Assembly (NCBI GenBank): GCA_029582265.1
Contig: CM055819.1
Span: 33,549,288 to 33,613,287, forward strand
Reading direction: 5' to 3'
From: Zoroaster sp. YZ-2022
Taxonomy: Eukaryota; Echinodermata; Asteroidea; Forcipulatida; Zoroasteridae
Length of the DNA: 64,000 nucleotides
Positions within the stretch are counted from its first letter, which is position 1. Every line of letters begins with the position of its first letter. The notes below the pieces were generated by a model, which worked only from the letters and a program-made list of their open reading frames with translations, searched no databases and was not told the DNA's origin. Shown in pieces: positions 1-11,570 of the stretch. The position numbers were made by a program, and so were the translations under genes.

Positions 1-635
1 ATGCAACAACACGTGCGTGACGAACCACATGCTTCGACCATTTCGACCACTTGACCATTTTCTGCACCCTCATGCATCGACCAGTTTCCTTCTCATCAGG
101 CTTTTCGTGTTTTTTTTACTCGCCAATAATGGTTACACGGTTTTCATTAGTATTTGAAAATCATTTTTGTATATCCATATTTTGTATTTTCTTTGTCGCA
201 GTATTATAGTACACTTAAGGTTTGTAGTACATGGTGGTTGTTCACGTTATTTCTTACGATATGGGCAAAACTGTATTTATTGAGAGAAAAATCAAACGAC
301 TAACGGTGTGAAGTGAGTCGGTCGAATCTGTGTGTCCTGGTAAAGATTGTTTAGCGAACGAAGCATAAGCTAAGATGGCGGGCATGTATACACCGAACGC
401 GGGCACGCGTGTGCCTGGCGTGTGCAAAAGCACAATCAATGACGCTGCTACCAGTTGACCTTGTCATCGTCACACGAGGCAGTGTGGAACTTCCGTTGAA
501 CCGACGGTCGGGCTAGGGGGATCAATGCACCATCCAGATTCTAAGTGTGAATGCCGTCCGCGTCAGTTTATCGCTTGCTGCAGGATCCTGATCCTCCGTT
601 GATCGCCCCTTGCCGGATCTAGTGTGAAACGGTCT
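1..635. other. Unique left flank, no gene recognised
   Basis: No reading frame with recognisable domains. The stretch is more GC-balanced than what follows and contains an AAGATGGCGG motif near 372, which resembles initiator/YY1-type start sites but is unsupported by a coding exon. The homology to the second copy of the duplication begins right after this stretch, at about 636. Confidence 0.5.
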
Positions 636-757
636 CAAGTGAGTGTCTGTGGGTGCCGTGTCTGACTGGGCCCAGAATTTTCAGCATGGGCATAGAGGGT
701 TACAAAGGTGTTGGAAAGTCCAAAATGATAAAATTGTTGAATGAAATTGATTAATTA

Positions 758-1150
758 AAGCTTGGGCGATATCAATTTTGTTCATTCACAATATATCGGC
801 AAACATATCATCGCGATTTCTCGGGATAGTATCAATATTTAATATTGATTATTTTTTTTTCGATTCATGCATGATTGCTTTAGAGCCGATAACCTGTCAG
901 GTACCCTCTACAAGCATCACACATCACAATGTCCGTAAATTCGTTGCATAGTGTATATGTACTTCTGAAGCGGCCACAAATGTAGTTCGCTTTTGTTTGT
1001 CACTTCCGAAAGCTGAAGACTGTTCTAATTTTGTTTCCATGGAATTTCTTACTTGACTCAACAAATGCAGTGATTTTTTTTTTTATCACGTATATCACAT
1101 ATCTTTTTAATCGCTGATATCTCGATGTTATCGTGTTATTGCCAAAGCTT
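758..1150 (-). mobile_element. Short hAT-like non-autonomous element, inverted
   Basis: Terminal inverted repeats start AAGCTTGGGCGATAT and end near TTATTGCCAAAGCTT. The interior matches the reverse complement of the longer element at 6,831-7,862, including the stretch with CTTCCGAAAGCTGAAGAC, but most of the interior is missing. It is an internally deleted relative with no coding capacity. A clean 8-bp target duplication is not visible here. The counterpart in copy 2 is 17,753-18,111. Confidence 0.75.
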
Positions 1151-1960
1151 ACTGTAAATTTTACTGTAGCAGCAGTGTAATGTAGCATAATAACGTCAAT
1201 CAAAATATGATTTTGTCTGACTTGCAATAATTTCTAAGAAAAATGAAAATGATTGCCGCTAACTTTAAGTTCCCACTCTGAATGAGATCAATCTGAGATC
1301 AATACAAACTCTTTTAGACGAATGTTGTGATAACTTCAAATTTGAAACTTTCAACAGGTTGGTTGTTTAAAGGGAACAACATCGTCATCGACAGTGGCAT
1401 GGAATCAGAGTGCTAGCTTTCAGATTAACTCAGTGACTGGAAAATAATACCCCACATTATAAAAGCGATCATATTACTGTTTCTCTTCTGCATTGTAAAT
1501 GAGCCAGTAATTTTCAGATCGATATAAATTACATCTTATTAACTAAGACACTGATTCCATGGTCCGAAAGTCTGCTTTGATCATGACGATTACTTCAACC
1601 TTTTAATTATTGTGCAACTGATAAATGACCATGAAGATTACCATAGTTGTTCCATAGACTGGAAGAATCCATCTTAATCTCCCAGAAGTGTTGACCCTCG
1701 GACATCGTGGTTTGGGCAGTCCTCGTGCTGCTGCAGTTCCACAGCTGTAGTCTTGATGAAAACATACCTGTGTCCCCTTTTATGCCCTGTGCACGTGGAC
1801 ACAGGCTTCTGACATTTCGGACCTCGCTCCAAATCCACTCTTGTCCCAAGTGGAAATTGAAAGAAGAAATACCAAACTTGTTTATTCACTCCATCCAGAA
1901 ATATGTTTTTAAGGGAATGTCGACAAAACTACTTCTTTATGAGTATGCTGCTTCTTTGAA

Positions 1961-2165
1961 TTAACCCTAACCCCTAGATATTTTGGCTAAGAACCTTCCT
2001 CAATCCACCAAAAATCCAACATCAAGTGCACACAACAGTACTTGTATTTGGGCACCCCAGCACCATGCAAAGTATCCCTGTTATTGGGCTATACAGTACT
2101 GAGTCCATCAGAATCCAACAAACCCCGCTCAAGTTGTTGAGTTTGAATGGTTTGAGGTAGTTAGG
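1961..2165 (+). mobile_element. TTAA-type MITE, left part
   Basis: Begins TTAACCCTAACCCCTAGA and continues with TTTTGGCTAAGAACC. The same start and body recur at 18,871-19,070 (copy 2) and at 55,186-55,420. A matching right terminus was not identified, so only the left part is annotated and the right limit is approximate. Confidence 0.5.
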
Positions 2166-3278
2166 ATCAAGACAACCAACTAAAAGAAATGAGAGTTTCA
2201 GTTTATTACCTTATTAGTGTCATCAATGAATCCATAGTGAAAAATGTATTCCAAAGATTTGTTGTATTCATTCTAACATGAATTCTAGGAAAGAGTACCA
2301 TTAATAAGGCCCCAAAAAGTGCATCCGGTTTCTGGTCTCCCATCAAGACTGCAAGTTGCTATTCTCAGACCACATCTGCATTTTTAGTTTTCTTTTTATT
2401 GTTATGAAAAGCGATGTCTAATTGCATGCCAAAATTGCTGAATCGGAATTGAATTCTGCAGGATTTTTTCTACATAGGGCATAAACATTTTGCCCTATAG
2501 CCACCATATACTTTGTGTATGGAAAAATTGGTCTGGTTCCAATAAAATGTACATACGGCCAAGCATCACGTATTTCACTGGTGGTGAACTGGCTCGCATT
2601 TGGATATCAGTCTGCTATACCAGAACCTGCTCTACATCCCATCTCTATGATCCCATCTTCACTGTGTATTTTTTTTTTTCACTTACAAGACAACTAAACA
2701 TACACATGTCCTTACTTTGCCACTTCAAGTCAAGTAATGACCTGACAATACTGTCCTCTCTAACAATACCATCGAAGGAAGCGAACTACTCATCGGTTTG
2801 TACTTATCTCCATCACAATGAAGTGTATTGGCATGTGATGCTTCTCCAAAACGTCCTAATCCAGAACAGTAGTTGTCCTCCGATATGGGCACGTTAGATT
2901 GCACAATGCAGTCAAGTTATCTTTGAAGATGTACTCTCGGATAATGTCCAATAGGCCAGTCATCATGGCATCTCTAGTCAGATAATTTCTCAAATGAGCA
3001 AATCATCAGTGAAAATGGATGACATATTGTGGATGCGCTAAAACAATGCTATAATTCATATGGCCACTGGAGTCAGCCCATAATGTACTTTGTGTACTGT
3101 AAGTAGTCAACATGTGCAGTGAAGTCACTCATGACTTAATCTCATAAAACAGCTGTTTGGGTATCCTCATATTACACATATAAATCCTCATTCACCATAG
3201 TTATCCCCTGCAGGTATTTTCTACAGAGACATCCTGCTGAACAAAAATGCAACAACAAGAAGTATGCAGTCTTCTTAA

Positions 3279-3367
3279 CCCTAACTCCCTACAGCAGTGT
3301 TACTGAACAATAAAAATCCTTCAAAATCCTCCAACCGTGCCTTTTTGTTCAGTCTAGGGAGTTAGGG
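3279..3367. mobile_element. 89-bp TTAA MITE
   Basis: Bounded by TTAA at 3,275-3,278 and 3,368-3,371, with inverted termini CCCTAACTCCCTA and TAGGGAGTTAGGG. TTAA target duplication plus CCC-starting termini is the signature of piggyBac-mobilised elements. It has no coding capacity. The counterpart in copy 2 is 20,097-20,176. Confidence 0.75.
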
Positions 3368-3767
3368 TTAACCTGCATTGGGCACAAATGACTGTGTGGA
3401 AAACCTCCACACAAAAAATGAATGATTCATGATTTTTTTACCTTCTCACATGATCCCGGGAAGTCACCTCCAGTTGAGATACTCCTTCATTGCCATTGGT
3501 TGAAAAGACATAATGTAGGTTTTGGCACTAGGTTTGGAAAGGATTCATTCACCCTTTATTTGACCTGGGAATGCTTGAAAATGCAAAATAAATGCAAGCA
3601 GCAAGATTCACCCTCAGCTGGATTGGTGGTTCTTTTGTTCTCTCGCTGAAGGGCAACAAGATTTATCGACAACTTTTACATTTGTTGCATGTTGCATTGA
3701 GCGTGGTTAGGGCTCGATGGGCAGATAGGGCATTGTGGGATGTAAATGAAGCATCTCTGAATTTAAG

Positions 3768-4017
3768 TAAGATTAATTCTAGGTGACACCACGTGGGAAT
3801 CTCAATTGAGTAGTATGATGATTCTGAAAAGAACTGGAGGTACAACTCGACGTTTGGGTCAGTATGCTCTGATCGTCCTCTGATCATTCTCCTGAGTGAC
3901 CATCAGAGCATACTGATCGAAAACGTCGCCGAAGTTGTACCTCCCAAAGTTCTTTTCAGAATCTAACTTACTCTACCAATTGAGATTCCACATGCAATGT
4001 CACCGCAATTAGTCTTA
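3768..4017. mobile_element. Foldback hairpin MITE
   Basis: The whole element is a long imperfect palindrome. Arm 1 starts TAAGATTAATT and contains GTGACACC, CTCAATTGAG and the block TTCTGAAAAGAACTGG. Arm 2 is its reverse complement and ends CACCGCAATTAGTCTTA. The cleaner version in copy 2 is 20,541-20,748. The inner part includes a CGTTT..GATCAGTATGCTCTGAT motif on both arms. It would fold into a stem of about 100 bp. Confidence 0.8.
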
Positions 4018-4414
4018 CTTATCATCCTCACCATGCAAAGCTACAAGTTTTACCCATCCTGAATTTCATGAATATTTTAGCATGATGAACTTCTGTGCAC
4101 ACATGTATTAGTGAAGTGGTACACTACAGTACAACACAGCAAAGTCACAGCTATTGCCCAGTGCAGTAAGCTCCAGCAAAACAAGCCAATGCGTGGAAAG
4201 CCTATCCGCATGATGCCCTCATGGCAGGCCAGTAGGGGAGCAAAACCCGTGAATCAAGATTGTTGTGCATGCATGCATTTGGGAGCACAATGGTGGTATG
4301 GATTAATATTACAGGCTGGCACACCCCTTCATGTTGGTAATAAACTTCTGCGTAATATCTATAGATCAAAGTTTTGATGAAATTATTGCATCGGGTGTAC
4401 ATACAACGGAAGCT

Positions 4415-4455
4415 ACATGCATGTATGTACATGTACATGTATGTATGTACATGGC
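4415..4455. repeat. Simple repeat of acatgtatgt type
   Basis: Low-complexity run made of catgtatgta/catgtacatg words. Similar runs occur at 9,820-9,870 and 33,880-33,935. Confidence 0.7.
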
Positions 4456-5116
4456 TATGAAGCACTGCGTACTAAGTGATTTCCGAATATCTAGTCAAAA
4501 GGTGAAATACACATCCAAAATTCTGTTTATTTACACGGTAATACAGGTAATGCGTTCAATGGTTTGATAAGCTGTCAATGAAAGAACAAGGCTACTAGTC
4601 AAAGGTCAAGTACACATGTAGTTGGTATGGGATGATGAATAAGTGGTTTAAAGTGAAAGTTAGTATTACATTGTTACATTAGTAAACTGTCATTTTTTGT
4701 GTGGCTCGATCTTTTCAAGTGAATAAAATAAAACAGCTAATGTTTCAACTCATTATGTGGGTTATTAACATTTAGAATATCCTATCCTTTTCCCAAACTT
4801 CCTCCAAAATCCTCTTTGCTAAAGTGTTGAAGGATTTTTGGAAGCGATTGGGCTATGCCATGCGTACATGCTTTGTTAAAGTGAAGGATTTTGGAGGATT
4901 GAGGTTATTAGGCATACTTGCCCTTTTCCATGGTACATGTGCATCCATGTTTGTTGTGATTGCAAGGTCAGTGCTTGGGTCAGTGGACACTGTTTATTGC
5001 TCCATGCATGCAGGAGGGTCCCTGGCCATGTACATGTATCGTAGATTAGAAACACATGTGTGCATTACTCCTGTACAATTACTCCATTGCTTTAATCCTG
5101 AGGGATTTTGAGGATA

Positions 5117-5240
5117 CAGGTTATGTGTAAGCAAATGGGCCTAGGGAGTAGGGAAGGATTCAGGTTATGTGTAAGCAAATGGGCCTAGGGAGTTAGGAAG
5201 GATTCAGGTTATGTGTAAGCAAATGGGCCTAGGAGTTAGG
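5117..5240 (+). repeat. 44-bp tandem repeat, three copies
   Basis: Three consecutive units start CAGGTTATGTGTAAGC at 5,117, 5,161 and 5,205 and each contain GGGCCTAGG. The second copy of the segment (near 21,800) has a single unit followed by a different junction, so the expansion, or the contraction in the other copy, happened after the two copies separated. Confidence 0.85.
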
Positions 5241-6113
5241 GTAAAGTGAATTTTGATACTGTATTAAACCATTTTATAATTTGATCCCTCAAAACCTTTT
5301 GAAAGGTATAGTACTATCCAGTGATGTATAGTGGTTTTGTGTGGGAAGTCCGAAATAGGGACTGCAGCCGATGGGGTTGTGAGTCGTCTTATCTCATATG
5401 TATTTTTATATACATGAAGACAAAATGGTTGTTGCTTCTTGCTGTGGAAAAAATCCTCTGTTGATAATTTAAATGATGAAGAAATCTGTACAAGATATAG
5501 ATTCACCATGCCAGACATGGTGTATTTCATGTCTTACTCTTAGAAATGATCACAAATGACTTGGAACCGGAAAAACGGCTTGGTTATAGGTGATATCATG
5601 TTTAAACCTATTAATGAATTTAGTAGCCAATATAATCCACCAATCAGCCATGTTGAATTTGCTCTGTGCACGTAATTAGCTGTTGCAGACTGCTTACCAA
5701 CCTGAAGGACATGTATGTAAAATAACGGTTATTGGCCTTACGTTTAGTAGCTTCTTTCTCAAAGGCAAAATATTATTTTAAATTGTTTCCTTAAAACATT
5801 TCCTAAAATAACCATCCTGAAATAGTATTATTTCTATGCTGAACTGCATAAAATGTCACCAACTTAACACCAAGTAACGTTTATGAAAAACTGTGATAAT
5901 TTATTCCTTATTTAATGTTTTTGCCAGCATGTCTGAATCATAAACCTTGTGTCAATGGTCAAGCCTGATTTCAAGTCATCACTAATACACGGTTATTCTA
6001 GCCCCATTCTAGGCTTAGGCCCAATACACTGCCAGACATCCCTCCGTATCCTTGTCCCTAGCCCCACTGTACACAAAAATTGGCATTTTTTAAAAACTTT
6101 TGATCTGGCTTAA

Positions 6114-6419
6114 CCCTAACCCTGCCAGACGCAGCACAATGCATCAGGTGGAAAAGTCTGGTGCACTTTGATGCATTCAGCTGTCAACACCAGTGCATAA
6201 GCAGCCAAGTCTGAGGCTATTGAGAGCTGGTCCCATTGAACAATGCCAGAGTTGTATCCTGCTGCTGCGCTTTGGTGACCACAGACTCTGGAGGCAGTTC
6301 GGCCTTGAGATTTGTGACCAGATGGATCTTGCTGCACTGGGCAGCCAGTCACTTTGACAAACGATGCAATCTGATGCGTCTGGCAGGGTTTCTAGCCAAA
6401 ATACCCTGGAGGGTTAGGG
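6114..6419. mobile_element. 306-bp TTAA MITE with telomere-like ends
   Basis: TTAA at 6,110-6,113 and 6,420-6,423 flanks inverted termini CCCTAACCCTGCC and GGAGGGTTAGGG. A second inner inverted pair (CTGCCAGACGCA and TGCGTCTGGCAG) lies next to them. It has no coding capacity. The counterpart in copy 2 is 23,263-23,569. The ends look like telomere repeats but are element termini. Confidence 0.8.
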
Positions 6420-6830
6420 TTAATGCACTTGGTGATGAGGTACTTTTATCCAAGCAGACAACTGTCATAAAATAAACTATTGTAGTTTTTTTGTACATAA
6501 ATGGCGGTTCACTTTCGTAAAATTATGACAATGACACACGTGTACAAATAAATCCCAAGAATGCTTTTGAAATAAGCGCCACTTTATTGCACATGTGGGA
6601 CTATGGCCAAGGACACGGAGGGATGTCCAGTGTATTGGTCCTAGAATGGGGTATATGGTTATTCAAGTCCATGTCCAAGTCCCCATGGCTAAAAAAGACT
6701 AGCCAATCCAGGCTTATTGATTCATATCTCTTTTGTATTATCAGCTGGGCCATGCATGCTAGCAAGAAGCTAACCTGACAACTTAGACAGATGCTACATG
6801 TAACGTTACATGTGGAAAGAATGTAGAATA

Positions 6831-7862
6831 TAGGTTTGGGCGATGACACGACAATATCGAATATCGCGATTTTTTTATTCGATTATGAAATCGAGAACTT
6901 TTCAAATTATCGAGATATTGGAAAAATCGCGATGAAAAAAAATATATCGCGATTAAAAAAAAATCCTCGATTGTCAGTCTGGTCAGAAATTCCATGGAAA
7001 AAACTTAGGGAAGTCTTTTCAGCTTTCGGAAGTGAGAAACAAAATCAAACTACTTCTGTGGTAAGCCGACTGTCATATCACAAAGGAGTCGCCGACAGGG
7101 CATTGTTTAAAATCCACCGCCACTCAAAAGAAGTCTATTCAGATGGATTAAGTGTTGGGGATTGAATGGGGTATTTGATCCAACAATGTGTAGACAAATT
7201 GACAACAAAATAACAATTTGCAGTAATTGCAGGTGCTCTGTGCTCATTAGTCATGAAATAAATCAAAGCATGGATCTAGCAGTGGCTTGATCAAAGTTGG
7301 GGATTAGGACACTATTCTATTTTACCATACTGGGACTCTTGCTCGTGACAAAAACACATACACACTACTCTTGATAAACCATGTGGCGATATTTAAAATA
7401 GTGTACAATCCATACTCGGTCACATTTTCTCCGAAGTGCAAATGTGACATGTCACAATCACATGGTTTAATTCTCCACGGTACCAGACTATGCAGGAATA
7501 AACCTAGTCACGTTGTTTATAGTATGACATAGTCATGGTGGAACGCATGAAGTCACATGAACTTCGGCTGATGATTTTGATTGGGACGCATGACACAGTA
7601 ATCGCGTCCCACATAATTCACGACAAAACGAACCGTTGCCAATAGCCACATGGTGCACTTTCGTGAACAGCGCGATTCCACATGTCTCTCAGGTAAGCAC
7701 TGGCAATTTACGTTGTGGACGTGTATATGGGTACATTCCTGTTATTGTATCGGCTCTAAAATACTCATGCGTGAAAAAAATAATCAACGATAGTTATCGT
7801 GAAATCACGATATATGTTTGACGATATATCGTGGATGAAAAAATCAATATCGCCCAAGCCTA
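6831..7862 (+). mobile_element. 1,032-bp hAT-like non-autonomous element
   Basis: Termini TAGGTTTGGGCGAT and ATCGCCCAAGCCTA are inverted repeats. They are flanked by an exact 8-bp direct duplication, GTAGAATA, at 6,823-6,830 and 7,863-7,870. An 8-bp duplication is typical of hAT transposition. The subterminal regions are rich in ATATCG/CGATAT words, possible transposase-binding sites. No transposase reading frame is present. Relatives are 758-1,150 (deleted, inverted), 23,980-24,988 (copy 2) and 54,022-55,182 (third copy). Confidence 0.88.
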
Positions 7863-8329
7863 GTAGAATACAACGCGGCCAACTTTTCGAACCAATTATG
7901 ACAAATATCACAGATTTTCCTTTAAAAGATGACACACTTGAGAGAAAGGAGTGTAATCAAGTTAAAGATTCAAAAACGATATTTTAGGAGATTTTGAGCA
8001 ATGAATGTATGCACTGTATCCAGTGAGATGTTGGTCATTTTATCATCCTGTAAAAACAAATGCTTATATAGACATTGTGCACAACAAGTGGCGGTTGCGG
8101 TTACTGACTTGTTCTTTCCGTACATGCAGATCATTGATAAGAAAATTGGGCTACTCACTAAACGAGCAGCTGGATGAGTTTTTGGTTTGGCCTGCGATTT
8201 CATGTACACTGTTACATCCCCTCTCCCCGTCGTCATCATAATCATTCGTTATCATCAGTGAGAGTATGGGAACATTCAAGGCCTCTACTTCACCGCTTGT
8301 CCTTAGGTCGTTTCTCCTACTGGGCCTGG

Positions 8330-8560
8330 TGAGCTTTGGCGGACTTGCCAGTCGCCCGCCACCGACGCCGCTGCTCGCGCACCATCACCAAAGTCTCGCA
8401 GCGAAGCCAGGCCAGTCGCCGCCATGGCCTCGCAGTCCGGCAGCGACCGCTTCTGTAACGTCTTTGCTTTGTGTTCGGAGCTCGTTTTGGTGGTTTCGGG
8501 TTGGCAGACTGTTTCCTGATATTTCTGAAGGTTTACGTGATGTCTCTTCGCTAGCGTTCT
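8330..8560 (+). other. GC/CpG-rich patch with a possible first exon
   Basis: A locally CpG-rich stretch contains an ATG in good context (gccATGGcc at 8,424) starting MASQSGSD. The reading frame differs after eight residues from the counterpart near 25,533 because of an indel, and neither frame continues into a recognisable domain. It could be a promoter and first exon of an unseen gene, or chance. Confidence 0.25.
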
Positions 8561-9020
8561 TTTGTCGTATATTATTCGTCATTCTTGAAAGCGCATCGAG
8601 ATTACAACCAGTTAAAAAAATTCACCAAGTTCTGTATTGCACATTTGTCTACCATTTTGGTTCTACTTTTAGGTCAAAGTTCAGCAATGTTATTGTTTTT
8701 GTTTGTCCATGGTTTGTTGGTTTTGTGCTTTCTCTTTCTTCCTCCATGGTTTGTGGTACCCGGTATGTAGGCCTACGTGACAATAAAACATAATTATATC
8801 CAAGTAAAATCAATAAAATGATTTTCAGTTTGATAGGAAAAGAGTGTCATGGGAGTTCAGCGTCAGAATATGAAAAAAATGAGGTAGGCCTATATGATTT
8901 TATATGATTTTTGACGACGCATCAGAGAATAGATAACGTTAGAGGGCGCGCGCAAAGACATGGAGTTGCCATGCACTTTCATCATAGCCTGCATGCTCAA
9001 GACTGTTGTCGTAGTGCTAA

Positions 9021-9083
9021 CCAAAGATCGTATAAGCGCCGCACAGTGCTGCCTTGCAGCTGGCGGCGCTATACGATCTTTGG
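9021..9083. repeat. Short perfect-stem hairpin
   Basis: CCAAAGATCGTATA and TATACGATCTTTGG form the two arms around GCGCCGC-rich inner arms. The same hairpin is at 26,113-26,172 in copy 2. It may be a miniature element. It ends about 35 bp from the site where the large foldback element inserted in copy 2. Confidence 0.7.
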
Positions 9084-9116
9084 ATTGCTTCTTCACGGTA
9101 CCCTCATCCCCATATA

Positions 9117-9125
9117 CTGATTTCT
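9117..9125. other. Empty target site of the large foldback element
   Basis: The 9-bp word CTGATTTCT occurs once here. In copy 2 the same context has this word on both sides of the 6,968-bp element (26,200-26,208 and 33,177-33,185). This is therefore the uninserted allele or paralogue. Confidence 0.92.
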
Positions 9126-9747
9126 GGCCGAGAAATTCAGCAATAAGGTACGTCGTACGGTGTCCTGACCGATTGGTGGCAGCTCTGCTGGAGGGACTAA
9201 GACTTGAATATTGACGTCAAGTAATATAATTATACATGTCCAACTGCAATCGAGCATTCAAGCAAGCTGATGGTAAAAACCCATTATAGGCCTATTTACT
9301 AAGGTTAGAAATCCCTCACTCCGCTTATAGACTACCGGCGGTAATGTCTGGATTCTGGATGTCTGTATTAAAACATAAAACATCAAGGTTTCGTTGAGTA
9401 GCGATAATTATTGGGGGTATTGACTGTGGTCTGACACCCCAATATTGCCAACCGGCACAACGTTAATCTGCTGGGCGGTCATCACTGAAATATGATTTAG
9501 CCCCGCCTATAACACCCATCTTCTAATATCGGTCACATACGTTGGCTAAAGTGATACTAGGTCGGGCGCCGCCATCGGCGGAAGTTGGCACAAAATACGT
9601 TTGCGGCCCTCGTATGTTGGGCCCATATTGTAACAGCGTCAGTACAACCAGTGTCAGCAATTTTTATTGTTAAGATCGGGAGAGATTGAAAAGGTAGGAC
9701 TAGGAGTCGTGACCTGCACCCCAGCCCTCACTAAACTCCTTCGCAAC

Positions 9748-10708
9748 CACCCAGGCGCACCCAGGATTTTGTCTAGGGGGGCTCAAAGAAAATTTTACTC
9801 AATAATCAACTAGGTCTAGCATGTATATGTACGTATGTATGTAATTTTGGGTTGTATGTATGTATAATGTATTGGATGGATCTTCCCATTAGAACTTGGT
9901 AACCTCCCATGGTCATACTTGAGTGTATATCGTCGGCAAGATTTTTTTGCTTTAGGCCCAAATAATTATATAGCGGACGTTCCAAGAAGTACCCACTTCT
10001 TCCATCAGTGGGCAGCAAATTCCATGAAACAAGTGGGCGGCAAACCCAGATCCTCTACCGGTAATATTTTTCCTTTTTGTTGCTAAAACGGTGTCACATA
10101 ATAATTATTTACACTGATTACTGTTAAAAATAAAATTAAACCCCAACCTGGGCATGTATGGGATGTGTAATTTGAAAGGGTAGATTGCAGGCCCTTTTTT
10201 AATGCCTGCACATAGCCGAGTTAAAGAAAAATGGAGAAAAGAAGCAACACATGATAAAATAAGATTGGACGGTCGTTGCACCAGAGTTACATGTTCATGC
10301 ATATTCATTACACAATTAAAAAATAAATCATTAGGGTAAACAAAATGTCATTTTTTCCTCACATTTGTCCGGCATTCCCTTGAAAAGGGAAAAACACTTA
10401 AAATTAGCCCGGACAAATTGGCACGTTGATTTCAAATGTTTATGTTATTGTTACAAATTTAAACAATTATAGTGAGATTTTCATGAGACACCATATTAAA
10501 ATATTTCATAAGAGAAGAAGAAAACAAAATGCGAGTGGCACAAGATGAAAAGAAATCCACCCTGTTGCCGGGCTGGGGAAAAAAAAAAAATTTGCAACTT
10601 TTTTCCTCCCTCCCTCTCTTCTTTTTTTTCCTTCTTCTTTTGTCCCTTTATTTTTTTCGGGGATTCTCTTGGGGGCTCAAGCCTCGAGCCCCCTCATATG
10701 CTGTGTTG
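9748..10708. mobile_element. hAT-like non-autonomous element, copy 1
   Basis: Counterpart of the better preserved element at 33,801-34,792. The right flank has CCCGCAAC (10,709-10,716) and the left flank a slightly altered TCGCAAC (9,741-9,747). It includes a polypyrimidine tract and a G-run. No transposase frame is present. Confidence 0.7.
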
Positions 10709-11079
10709 CCCGCAACATCCTGACCAATAAGTGCTAGCATTTGTTACAGTAACTAAATGTTTGAATATTTGTTAATTCTTTTTAAATTCCAAGAATTTCA
10801 AGGTTTCTGTTTTAATGTTTGTGCTCGATACACTATCCCAGGGGTGTAGGCCTGAGAAATTGATAGGCTATAGTAGTATAGGTCCCACAATTTGCACATT
10901 GTACAGCGAGATTAAACTGAGTTGTGGATACGGTTGTGCATTGCTACTTCATACGTTCGAACCGAATCGGCAGCCTAATTGACCCATCTGGTAATCAAGA
11001 GTTTCTTTACGTGTTTCTTTATTTTCCCATTTGAAATCCGATGAAATTCATATGCTAGAATTGTTTTATCAGTGCGTGA

Positions 11080-11570
11080 GGAAAATCTGTGTACAGTTAT
11101 TCATTGCTTTGAGGAATATTAAAATTTATATATAAAAGATTTGAAACAAAATTTATTCAGAATCAAAGCCTGATGTCTGTGTGTGATAATACTTTTACGT
11201 ACCCTTATGTTTAACGCAAAATTAATTCCAAGGAAAACCCAGGCACAGTTATTCATATGGTTTGAGGAATATTTAAATTTTTACATAATAAAATTCAAAA
11301 CGAAATCTGAACCAATTAAGTTTTGTTTTAATAATACAAAATTACAAAACTTATTCAGAAGCAAATCCTGATGTTCGTGATAATACTTTACGTATCCTCA
11401 TGTTAATAATTTAACTGTTCGACCATAGCACTCCATGTGTAATGCAAAAATTAATTAAGGAAAACCTATATACAGTTATTCATAGCTTTGAGGAATATTT
11501 ATATTTTTACATAGGGCCTAATAAAATTTGAAACAAAATTTATTCAGAAGCAAAGCCTGTCTGTGTGGTT
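11080..11570 (+). repeat. Three-unit tandem repeat upstream of the receptor-like gene
   Basis: Units start near 11,080, 11,231 and 11,458. Each contains ACAGTTATTCAT, TTTGAGGAATATT and AAATTTATTCAGAA followed by a GATGTCTGTGTG-like end. The same repeat is at about 35,155-35,650 in copy 2. No coding capacity; function unknown. Confidence 0.8.

Larger units (their letters stand above)
636..9125 (+). repeat. Duplicated segment A, copy 1
   Basis: Collinear with 17,637-26,208 in the same orientation. The two copies share the same MITEs in the same order (758, 3,279, 3,768, 6,114 and 6,831 in this copy). They differ by many scattered one- to five-base indels, by a 44-bp tandem expansion here (5,117-5,240) and by a 642-bp insertion in the other copy. 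No convincing host gene is seen. Short minus-strand frames at 1,607-1,889 and 2,700-3,000 look somewhat protein-like in both copies but are not recognised. Confidence 0.93.

Noticed and set aside
2490..2897. 135-codon plus-strand frame
   Set aside because: No domain or codon pattern, it is not kept as one frame in the second copy (19,336-19,596), and it overlaps better minus-strand remnants.
6110..6423. Interstitial telomere repeats
   Set aside because: Only one or two TTAGGG-like units at each end, arranged as inverted termini flanked by TTAA: MITE ends.
8266..8793. 175-codon plus-strand frame
   Set aside because: Long only because of the CpG-rich patch. The counterpart at 25,124-25,660 reads in a different frame with different protein, so it is not under coding constraint.
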